DNA of 64,000 bases from NCBI GenBank assembly GCA_028023455.1, contig JAQFVV010013372.1, forward strand, positions 1 to 64,000, in the 5' to 3' direction. Source of the stretch: Epiperipatus broadwayi (lineage: Eukaryota; Onychophora; Udeonychophora; Euonychophora; Peripatidae). Positions 48,256 to 57,750 of this stretch are shown piece after piece. A program made the translations under genes and the position numbers. Numbering within the stretch: position 1 is the first letter of the stretch; each line of letters opens with the position of its first letter. The notes beneath the pieces are model-generated. The model did no database searches. It had not been told where the DNA came from and saw only the letters and a program-made list of their open reading frames with translations.

Positions 48256-49412
48256 CAATATTTTTTTCCTTTGCATCAGGGCTGTATAATCTGTTGGTCA
48301 TGACTTGTCAAAGGTTCACTGGAGAATTTTTGAGAATAATGGAATTCACAAGAAATTTATTTACAACAATAAAAAAATTATTATTTTTTCTTTAAAAGTA
48401 TAAATATAGTTGCATTGGAAAATATTCACAATAAAACAAATGAGATATTTATATCCCATAAATAAAGCAAAATTAATAACAATCAAAATAGTTTTACATG
48501 GTAGTATTATGTTAGTGCATTTTGTTTCCTTCCAATGTTTAACTTCCTCTACATTTAGGTTAAGTAAATTAATCTGAATGTACAAAATCCAAATGCACAG
48601 TGTGATTTGAAGCTTGTTGAAATTACAATCTCTTCTGTTTAGGTTTTCAATTGTTTATTAGCTTATTAAAGTGCATTTTTTACCATACTGGTTGTTAATT
48701 ACTTATTTTGATTATCAACGTTTCATAGCATTAAATACATACATGATATTTTTAATTTTAATATTTTTTCTTTAAATGAAAAAGAACAGTAAATTACTGT
48801 TTCATATGTTAAAACATAATGCATTCAATGTAAGTTACTTACTTATCAGAAGTTTTGGCTCTTGATTGAGAATGATTATTCTGAACTGAAGAAAAAGGCC
48901 ATAAAAGTTTTTTAATTCAATTTGTCTCACCCTAATTACCTGAAATTAGCTTTTTAAAATTAGTTGCTATTAAAATGCAATATTAATTGGTGACTAGATC
49001 CAGAAAATGAATTATTGTTTATGATATCTTGTATAACTTCAAATGTAGAAGCACTTATGAATTCTATGGAAATGCAAAATTTCATATTAATTATTAAATT
49101 AAATTAATTTTTTAATGAAATTTGTTTAAATTCTTTTCAGATTAGAATTTTTTTTAGCTATGCAAAAGATATATAAAGTATATCGAATATATTAAAATTA
49201 TTATTTTCTAAAGTATATTTTATTATATATCTTAATTTTCAGGGATCACATAGAAATTCTAAGAAAAGTGGTAGCCAAATGGAAATAGGTTGTGCTTTAC
49301 TACATTACATCACTCTCATACATAATTAAAACTCATTTTTACCCATTTTTAATATCTTGTGAAATTGGAAAATTGTTGCAATGTAGAGATATTTTTGAGG
49401 GGGGGGGGATAG

Positions 49413-49590
49413 TATTTATTAATGCAGCCTCCATCTCAAATCTATAATATCGTAATTCATTCTCCAGAACAGAAACTCAATTCACTTTCTTACCATTGCA
49501 TGCATTTCACAAACAATCTTTACCCATCAAGTTACAGATATCAGACACTTGAATTTCCATGCCTTTGTTGATTGTTCACTATAAGAAATG
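49413..49590 (-). repeat. Family 3 repeat, second copy
   Basis: Shares ATTAATGCA...CATCTCAA and GAATTTCCATxCCT order with 48021-48170. On the minus strand a core-like CTTGATGG (49531-49524), a 15-nt hairpin GUAAA/UUUGU with wobble pairs, and GAAA (49508-49505) occupy the same positions, so both look like decayed versions of one hammerhead. Confidence 0.5.
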
Positions 49591-49654
49591 ACAGTTGTGA
49601 TGATTTAGTGGTTAATATCAATCCTGGCCAAAAAATGCTTGTGTTCATGGTTAT

Positions 49655-49770
49655 TTAAAAAACCAGACACCTGAATATATAGATATTGAATTGGGTTCAG
49701 ATCTGTATGACTGTCTAAGCTTGAAAACATTATTGTGTTTTCAATTTGACTCACAAATCTTCTAGAATTT
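49655..49770 (+). repeat. Fragment of the family 1 monomer
   Basis: CCAGACACCTGAATATAT...GGTTCAGATCTGTATGACT...AACATTATTGTGTTTTCAAT matches the non-ribozyme half of the monomer seen at ~38385-38475. No hammerhead core is included. Confidence 0.55.
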
Positions 49771-50194
49771 TTTGATTATATGACTTTCATTGAATGACAC
49801 TATTGTGTGAAGAGAATTGCTACTCTTTTTATAAATATTTGTACAGTATATTTTCTATTAAAGCTGTTGTATCAAAAATTTTAAAGTTTTCACTTAGTCA
49901 ACTTATGGCTCCTAATTTTACATTAAACATTCCTCTAGATATTTATTTTATAACTGAATTACGGAAGTTTTTTTTTAGTGATGAGATATTTATAGCCTCT
50001 CATGTTAAATGTACAACACAATGTTTAAACAATATATTATTAATTCCATAGATGCCTTTAACTTTTATATGTATGTTTGTTAACTAACTGCCCAAATGCA
50101 ACTAGTCAAGAAATATTTATGATCATCATCAGTAGTAATTTACAATACTTATCATCTTCTTTATACAATTAAACCCTGCTTAATGCTATACTAG

Positions 50195-50700
50195 TAGTAA
50201 TAAGTAAAATAAAATTCATATAACATTACAATACTAGCTCAAAAAACTAAACATTAAAATTTGACTACAACCATGGTTTCTTCTATTAACAAATAGATCT
50301 TTTCAAGTGAAATTCGACTAAACATACTATTTATATATGCTAAACAAAATAGCTTTCCCATTATTCACTTCAAACCCCAATTTCTTTTAACATTAAAGGA
50401 TGTCTTCATGAAATTGATTAAAGAAACTTTGATGATAAAATGTTTTAAATGTGAGGCCATCTTTCTCATGAAGACATCCTTTGATGTTAAAGGAAGTTAG
50501 GTTTTGAAGTGAATGATGGGAAAACTTTTATTTGGTATATATATATGCACAGTATGTTTAGTTGAATTTCACTTGAAAAGATCTATTTTTTAATAGATAA
50601 AACCATGGTTGTGAATTTTAGTAAAGTTTAGTTTTTTTTTTTTGCTAGTATTATAATGTTATATGAATTTACTTTTTTTTATACTATGTATGCAAGTCAA
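50195..50700. repeat. Foldback element with ~210-bp arms
   Basis: Left arm features (CATATAACATTACAATACTAG, ACAACCATGGTTTC, CTTTTCAAGTGAAATTCGAC, ATTCACTTCAAACC, GGATGTCTTCATGA) recur reverse-complemented and in reverse order at 50460-50690. A short loop lies near 50425-50460. No coding capacity. Confidence 0.78.
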
Positions 50701-50860
50701 TTTTAGATCTGCATATAATCTCAATTTGGTGAAACAAATGCCATTTAATTATTAAAACTATTTATAGGGTATATGAGCACAGACTTTCACATGACCCACC
50801 ACTCTCCACACTATCTCATAATACTGATACACTTGAACACATATATGTTGAAAAGATAAA

Positions 50861-50917
50861 TAATCACCAATATACATATTTCATGCTAAACCAGCAATCA
50901 TCAGTTGGTCCAGATTA
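50861..50917 (-). ncRNA. Hammerhead ribozyme-like motif, family 2 copy B
   Basis: Minus strand, in order: TAATC (50917-50913), TGGA, CCAA, CTGATGA (50904-50898), 15-nt stem II with TGCT/AGCA arms (50897-50883), GAAA (50882-50879), TATGTAT, A17, TTGG (50870-50867), T, GATTA. CCAA pairs with TTGG and TAATC with GATTA, giving stem I with an internal loop. Stem III ATATGTAT is self-complementary if G-U is allowed. CTGATGA and GAAA are intact and position 17 is A, which is allowed. A U-U juxtaposition sits at the base of stem II. Confidence 0.75.
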
Positions 50918-51408
50918 CCATCTCTACACATATATGCTATAAGTACTCAGATATATATTAAGATAGCCAAAGCTTATACTTTAATGGACAGGCTTCAATC
51001 TACTCGACACTCCAACTCTTCAACTGTCCATCCAATTGAAAATCTGATGATGGAATGCTCAAAGGCCACCCTGAGACCGAGATTCTTGTCACATCCATGT
51101 TGACCTAAGGACAATCTGACCCCTCATGTACAGGACATAATCCATTTAATACATATAGAAGGGATGGGCAGACATCTCTATTATGAAATAACTGAAACAC
51201 ACAGGCTTATTATATACCTGTGTTTATATATGTAATATATAGGGTATATGAGCACAGTGGCCTTTGAGCATTCCATCATCAGATTTTCAATTGGATGGGC
51301 CGTAGAAGAGTTGGAGTGTGGAGTAGATTGAAGCCTGTCCATTAAAGTATAAGCTTTGGCTATCTTAATATATATCTGAGCACTTGTAGCATATATGTGT
51401 AGAGATGG

Positions 51409-51465
51409 TAATCTGGACCAACTGATGATTGCTGGTTTAGCATGAAATATGTATATGGGTGATTA
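51409..51465 (+). ncRNA. Hammerhead ribozyme-like motif, family 2 copy C
   Basis: Plus-strand partner of copy B in the same foldback: TAATC, TGGA, CCAA, CTGATGA (51422-51428), identical 15-nt stem II, GAAA (51444-51447), TATGTATA, then TGGG where copy B has TTGG, and GATTA. The one change weakens the stem I base next to the cleavage site. Confidence 0.72.
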
Positions 51466-51622
51466 TTTATCTTTTCAACATATATGTGTTCAAGTGTATA
51501 AGTGTTATGAGATAGTGTGGAGAGAGGTGGGTTGTGTGAAAGTCTGTGCTCATATACCCTATATATTACATATATAAACACAGGTATATAATAAGCCTGT
51601 GTGTTTCAGTTAAAACTATTTA

Positions 51623-52740
51623 GTAAAATTAACAATAATTGTTTTTGATGTATGTTTTTTATATATAAAAAACTAACTTCTCTTAATTTAATAATTTCAA
51701 GGAAATTTTTAGATGACTGTCAAAAAATGAGTTTTTAAACCAAAATAAAATGTTTAATAATATATAAAAATTATATATTATAATAAAATAATAAATTTAA
51801 CAGTAATAAACTATTAAATCTGCAGAAGTACTTTTGGTTAATTTCTTAAACCTGCCTCAACTGCCATTAAAAGCAAACATCATCAATTCAAATCCCATGA
51901 ATCCTGTATTTTAATCTTAACAGCTTGTCTATTTATTAAATTATTTATTTAGTATAATTATAATTTTGTTTTAATTAACGGACATTTTATTTATATTAAA
52001 ATTTTATATATATGAAGCAAATAACGGAATATATATGGGTTTATGTTTAAAAAAAACTAACATATATGAATAATGTTGGTGCACTTATATTGCAGCAGTA
52101 GCATATCAATCTGATGTGCTTATGATCTCAGTTCGAACCTGGGCCACATAAAATCTTCAAGATCTAAACCTAACCTGCCTACCATCCATTATTGGTCAGC
52201 AAATATATCTTTAACTATTCTTAACTAGATGGTAAAACAAGAATAGAAAACTATTCACGCCCTCATTATATGATAATTTGCAAGCTTAATTAATAGTTAA
52301 TTTGTTTTTTTTTAAAAAAGAATAGTGGTGAGACCTTTGCTTTCAATGACTCATTTAAAGACTTTTTACCTATCTGCCATATGCAGTGAAAAATAATTGC
52401 ATGAAATATTAGAAAATAAGCCTTATGTGCAGATGAAAGTGAATGCAAACATTTAATCTCTTTTCATCAACATTTTCTTCTGTGTGTGTTATAATGAATG
52501 AAAATGAGAATGTGCTATTGAAATTAAAAATTATTAATCCTTATAAGTGATTTCATGGAAAATGGAAATTAATGTAAACTGCTAGTGTAAACAAGCTTCC
52601 TTATATAAATCCAATATATTAACTCAATACATTATAATCATTTAAGAAATAACTTGTATGAGTTGTGATAGAGTGACAAGGTTCTGGTTCATAGCCCAAC
52701 TCTGTTTTTTCCATTGCTTATGAATTCCCAAATAATTCTA
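51623..52740. other. AT-rich stretch; weak tRNA-like SINE head
   Basis: Around 52090-52155 GCAGCAGTAGCAT and GTTCGAACCTGGGCC resemble tRNA A and B boxes at suitable spacing, possibly a SINE head of a different family. Nothing else was recognised. Confidence 0.35.
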
Positions 52741-53830
52741 TATACACCTGGGTCTCTTTTTACACGGACTTATTTAACATGATTTTGAAGTTACGCGATT
52801 CGTGTTTCACCGGAAGTGTGTTAAATAAGTCCGCGTAAAAAGAGACCCACGTGTATGAACTCCGATAATGCGCTATTACTTTAAATAATAAATTTCGCGC
52901 ACTTACGTTATATTGAAAGTAATAGCACATTATTGGAATTCGACTTTCATCTTAGTAATTTCAATATTTTCAGTGCTTTATAACAGTAAGATTTTATGCA
53001 ATAATGAAATTAAAATCATAATTTCCACATTTTATGTATACACACATTAAATTTTACAAGATTATAATGTAAATTTGTTCAAACATTGTACGTGTTAATT
53101 TTGCATTTTAAATCACATTCTGTTTTTGCTTTTTAAAAAAGAACATAATCAATTATTAATCATTTAGTGTCCACAAGTTTATTTTTAAAAGGTCAGTAAT
53201 AGCAGTGGGCATAATTAAATTTGACAATTAAAAATTAAAATCTGATTTTTAATTGTAATTAACGATTTAAAAATTACTTACTGCGACTTGAAATTAATGT
53301 GAAATTTGATTTTTAAACCGAATTGAAAATTAAAGACAAAAATAAGAATTTAATTTTTAGTTGTTAGTTTCATAAACAATTAATAAAATCATCAACTCAA
53401 AGATTAATTACTAATTACGTTGTCACCAGAAAACCACTTGGCGCTAGTTGTTTGCAAACAACGTGTTTTTCGGCAAATAGCTATAATAATTAAAACGTGT
53501 ATAAAAAATGTAAATTACTGTACTGTAAATTATGCATAAAAATATATTATTTTGAATAAAATTAAATATTATAGTTAAAAAAAGTTTGTCTTGTATCAAT
53601 TTTTTTTAAATTTGAAATTTTTTATTAGTCATATTTTATTTCCTTATATTTTTTTTTGCGCAAATTTTAAAGTAATTTTACGTTGGTGCTTTGCTTTTAC
53701 GCAAATTTTGAAAAATCACAGACCGCATCCCCCCCTTTTCAATGTAAGTTACGTCTATTTTTGCGCGATTTCGTTTGCGTGTGTTTTCTGAGGAACCTAT
53801 CTATCGCGTAAAACGAGACCCAGGTGTATA
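52741..53830. mobile_element. DNA-transposon-like element with 26-bp TIRs, nested foldback
   Basis: The left end TATACACCTGGGTCTCTTTT and the right end (complement read from 53830) agree at about 24 of 26 positions. A third copy of the end, inverted, lies at ~52819-52855 and makes a 115-bp hairpin with the left end. Another inverted pair (52856-52885 and 52914-52945, TAATGCGCTATTACTTT) follows. The terminal TATA suggests a TA target duplication. No transposase ORF was found, so it is non-autonomous. It has more CpG and GC than its surroundings. Confidence 0.72.
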
Positions 53831-54065
53831 TCTTTAATCAATTCATCAATATCTAATAATGGTAATTAGTTAATTTCCTAATAATATTATATAATTGTCT
53901 TATAATTTTACTCGTCTAATATTTGAAGCTATTAAAACTCTTAATCAATTTTATGAATGGTTACAATTTATAATAATAGATATATTAGTAAATACAATCT
54001 TCCAAATAAATGAATCAATAACTATAATTTAAATTATACCCACACATATGTATGCATCATGCAGA

Positions 54066-54395
54066 GAAGAAAAATTCAATAATAATAGTAATATAAGTGT
54101 GCTTTTGGTATTGCAAACCAGAATCATGGCGATCTAACTAAACCAATCAGTTAATATTTCAGTGCATGCTCAGTGGAACACTTGTATTTCTTTGATTGAC
54201 GACTTTATTAGATTTGGCAATAAACCAGGCATTTTGATTTTTTTTAAATCTAATAATATTGTTAATCAAAAAACAAGATTATCCCACTGACCAAACATTG
54301 GAATATTAACCAGTCAGTTTAGTTAGATTGTCATAATCCTGGTACACAGTATTGAAAGTGCCCCCATATTACTATTATCAAATTTTTCTTCTTGA
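54066..54395. repeat. Foldback/MITE-like element with ~150-bp arms
   Basis: The left arm (AAGAAAAATTC, AATCATGGCGATCTAACTAAA, CAGTTAATATT, TTATTAGATTT) is mirrored by the right arm ending TTTTTCTTCTT near 54395. The arms meet almost directly at AAATCTAATAA (~54243). No coding capacity. Confidence 0.75.
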
Positions 54396-54900
54396 TATGA
54401 CACACACATATATATATATGTATATAATTAACAAACTTGTAAAGAAACATCAACAAATAAACAAAGGAAATATAGCATATTTATATTCATCTGTTCTTTT
54501 TATAAAATTTATCATATGTAGTATTTAAATGTATATTTATATCACATTTGAATCTACTTCAAAATAGTGTAAATTGAAAGTGTATGTATTACACAATAGT
54601 TCCTGAATATTCATAACCAGTTGGGTTTGAAAAACAAATACTTTGAATGTATTCAAAATTTTAATGGAGTTATTATTTGTACAGCTTAACTGGAATCAAT
54701 GAATACACAATTACCACTCTGTGATTTTTACCATCTGGCACCTTTGTTTACCCTTGCTTATATAATTGCCTCTGGGAATAGAATCATGAAATAGATTAAT
54801 ACATTTAGTGCTGATGTAAAATGTATACTAAAAAAATAATATTATTTCTTATTTGTTGTATATACAATTATCTATATCATTACAAAAATGTATTTTTTAG

Positions 54901-55108
54901 ACATATAATAAACCTGGACAGCGTTTAGAACTTCGATTTCGTCCAGATGATGTTTATTGTAAACCTACATGCGGTGATCGCTTTTTAACTAGCAACATTT
55001 TGCTAAAGATTATTAAAAGAAAAAGAAAAGTATCAAAACCAGATGAAGAAAATATAAGTTACAGTGTAAAAATTAATGGTATTATTGATATAACTTACAG
55101 ATTTCAAA
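54901..55108 (+). CDS. GTF3C5: Internal exon of a GTF3C5-like (TFIIIC 63-kDa subunit) gene
   Basis: A 208-bp open segment lies between a TTTTTTAG acceptor and a GTAAGT donor, entering in phase 0 and leaving after one base of a codon. Its 69 codons include RLELRFRPDD, YCKPTCGDRFLTSNILLKI, KRKRKV and INGIIDITYRFQ. This matches the conserved N-terminal region of TFIIIC subunit 5 (tau95/Tfc1 family), where metazoan proteins have a LEL-[RY]-FRP-x-D, a CG/N-RF...LLL and a basic patch, then an I-[IL]-G-I-I stretch. TFIIIC recruits TFIIIB and RNA polymerase III to tRNA and 5S genes. The other exons are not recognised in this window. Confidence 0.82.
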
Positions 55109-55849
55109 GTAAGTAACAAATTTTATTAGTTTCTAATCATTAGATTTTGATATTCAATATGTTTTACCTAATATTTGGTTTATTTTTGAAAAGTTTTTGC
55201 TACAAAACTGTTTGATTATTATTAATTCTTATAACAAGTGTATTTTAAATCTATGATTAGTTTATTTTTATTAAATTTATAATATTATATTAAAGTATTG
55301 GTCATATGATAAATTTCTCAGATAAGATAATAAATGATAAAATAAAAAAAATAAGTATAATAATGATAATTTGATCACTTGGTTCAACTTATTTTAATCA
55401 AGGTTTAATGTGGTAATCATTTTGAACCAGGGAATCTCAACTCTATACCCATGTGTACAAATGTTGCCATGGAGCTATTTTCTTGCATTTGAAACAGTTT
55501 ATTCAATATTGGAAAAAGTTTAAAAAAATATTACAATTTCAATAATTTGTGATATATGTAGTAGCATCACACCTGTGAAATAGTCATCAATCAGTAAATT
55601 CATCAACTATGTTTATTTTGATTGGGTAGGAATAGAACAAATGTATTGTTTTTGCTGCAAATGCTTGCTTTCTGCAAAATTCAAATGTAGCTTTGCTTTC
55701 CATGAGTATGAATTATCCAATGTATTTGTTTGTTATCCTTGCTGAGGCAACCTTGATAGCTTTATGTTTAGGGTTTTATTATGTTCCAAAATAAGTTATC
55801 CAAACAAAAAATAATGAATTCGTAATTTTAACAATGATTGATATGAAAG
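55109..55849. other. Presumed intron following the GTF3C5-like exon
   Basis: AT-rich sequence after the GTAAGT donor. No second exon is recognised to the right edge of the window, so the intron is probably >8.8 kb or the exons are too short to see. Confidence 0.4.
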
Positions 55850-57120
55850 AAAACTACTGTTTTTTTTAGAATAAAGAGAAATGTGTTTTCTTATTGTGTA
55901 ATGATACTGTATCATTTGCAGTGAAACATAAATCAATGCCATTTCAAGAATAATCACAACTTTTTTAATATTAGTCATCCATCTAAATTTGAGATTAGAA
56001 AAAGTAAATTTAATCAAGCTATCTATAAATCTGCTTTTGTTCAACATACAAATTCAAATAAAAATACCACAATTGCTTTTTTGAATTATTTTTATTTTTT
56101 GGCAAAAAGAAAAGAACCTATTACCCCAACAATGAATTAATTTAGAAGGTGTTTGCTATTTGAAAAGTTTTCAAACAAATTAGAAATTCTATGAGTCATA
56201 CAAAACTTGAAATTGTCCAATGAAATGTCTATGATGACAATTCAAAAAATTTCCACTGATTTGAGATGTCAATTAAAAAATTATCTGACAATATGAGAAT
56301 GGTTGTACATTATTTTTAGGTGAGTCAAATGGCATGTCTCATAGTATACAAATAGTGCTTAGTGTAAGAATAGTATTCAGTGATTTCAGTATAAAAGAAA
56401 AGTTATTAAGAATTTTGGCAATGCAAAAGTAAATGAATGAAGGTATGTGTAATATTTTGAAAAATTATATGACAGAAATTGATTTTTCTATACAAAAAGT
56501 ATCAGCAATAGATATCATTGGATTTATTTCCTATTGTAAAAAAGATAAATACTTCACAAACTTTATATTTTGCATTATCACCAAGAAGTATTATGCACTA
56601 AATTATTGACATTTGAACATATCAGGAATGTTGTTGTTAAATTAATTAATAGTATCATGTCAAATCTTTTATCACATATAATGTTTAAGCCCTATTAGAA
56701 GAGAAACTACTCAAATTTTATCTTATTCTGCACACAAATATGAGATAGTTTGCTAAAGTTCTCAAATAATTTTTTATTCTCTTAGAGAAGATTAAAGAAT
56801 TTTTAATTCAAAAGATCAAACATTTAAAGAATTGAATAACACTTATTAGTTGATAGTCTTAGTTTTTGTGATCTATATTTTTCAAAAATTAATTTAAATA
56901 ATGATTTCCAAGATAAAATATACTTTCAGATGAACATTTTGGTTGAAATGTTTCATAAAAGCATTTAAAGCTAAAATACTATTGTGTTTTATTAAAATAA
57001 GGAAAATTGTTGTGCACTTTCCAAAAATAGAAAAAATGGCTGATCTTCATTTATTGTTCATGTGAAAAAAAATTTAAAAAGTTTGAAAATAGATTTTAGC
57101 AATTTATTATTCTTGAATAT
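55850..57120 (+). pseudogene. hAT-family transposase remnant (ZBED-like)
   Basis: Reading across frames: CVFLLCNDTVSFAVKH (BED-finger-like, ~55885-55935), FELFLFFGKKK (~56075-56115), NEMSMMTIQKISTDLRCQL (~56220-56275), KEFLIQKDQTFKEL-like and FCDLYFSKINLNNDFQDKI (~56860-56920), then MADLHLLF (~57035-57060). Their order matches ZBED5/GTF2IRD2-like hAT transposases: BED finger, SFELALLIAKKKKPF, SxxTIxRRI, W...L.FL.D....LN.LN..LQGK and HFP.L. The sequence is riddled with stops. It lies in the presumed GTF3C5 intron. Confidence 0.65.
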
Positions 57121-57750
57121 ATCTTTGTGTCTGTGTGTGTGTGTATCCTTTTAATTCACAAATATATGCTACCAAACTGACTGAATTAATAACATTGTCA
57201 AGCAAAAATCAAGAAATTAATAAGATTTTATGTTGAAATTGTATGCTATATATGAAAATTTCAGAAATTTAGATGATTAGAAAAAGTATATGCTTCTTTA
57301 AAAAGTAAAGCTTTAAAAATTAAATTCTGTTTTGATTATATTTGTTTATGCAAATCATTATTTTTAGTGATGAATATAATTAAAGTGAAAGATAAGATCT
57401 TGGCTTATCAATTCCAATCTTGATGATTACTTGCAATTAGGAACTTCATTATACACACCTGTTTGTTAAAAAGTAGCAAATGAAATGCACAAGATTAGAC
57501 TAATTTCAAAGATTTCCCCAAATTTAATATATTTTTTTTATTTGTTTTTAAGTAAATTTGACAATAAAATCTTTTTTGTAAGAAATTACATTTTATTATT
57601 TTAGTAATTATAATAATTTGTTGTAATTTTATTATTTAATACTTCAATTAGATTTTAGACTATCTGATTTAGTAATCTATTTTATGTGCTGAAAATCTTT
57701 TATGACTAATATTATAATAACTAAGCAAGAAATGTAGGATTATTAATTTT
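57121..57750. other. No recognised gene
   Basis: AT-rich, with a (TG)n microsatellite at ~57128-57146. Confidence 0.4.

Larger units (their letters stand above)
50752..51622. mobile_element. Inverted-repeat element with two hammerhead motifs, 13-bp TSD
   Basis: TTAAAACTATTTA occurs at 50752-50764 and 51610-51622 as a perfect direct repeat. Inside, TAGGGTATATGAGCACAGAC (50765 on) is mirrored by the complement ending near 51564, and the arms continue inward for ~300 bp. The arms are joined by a central segment with GATGATGGAATGCTCAAAGG. Each arm carries one hammerhead-like core in opposite orientation. Like the 37461-38747 element, it encodes no protein and has a TSD of retrotransposon type. 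Confidence 0.8.
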
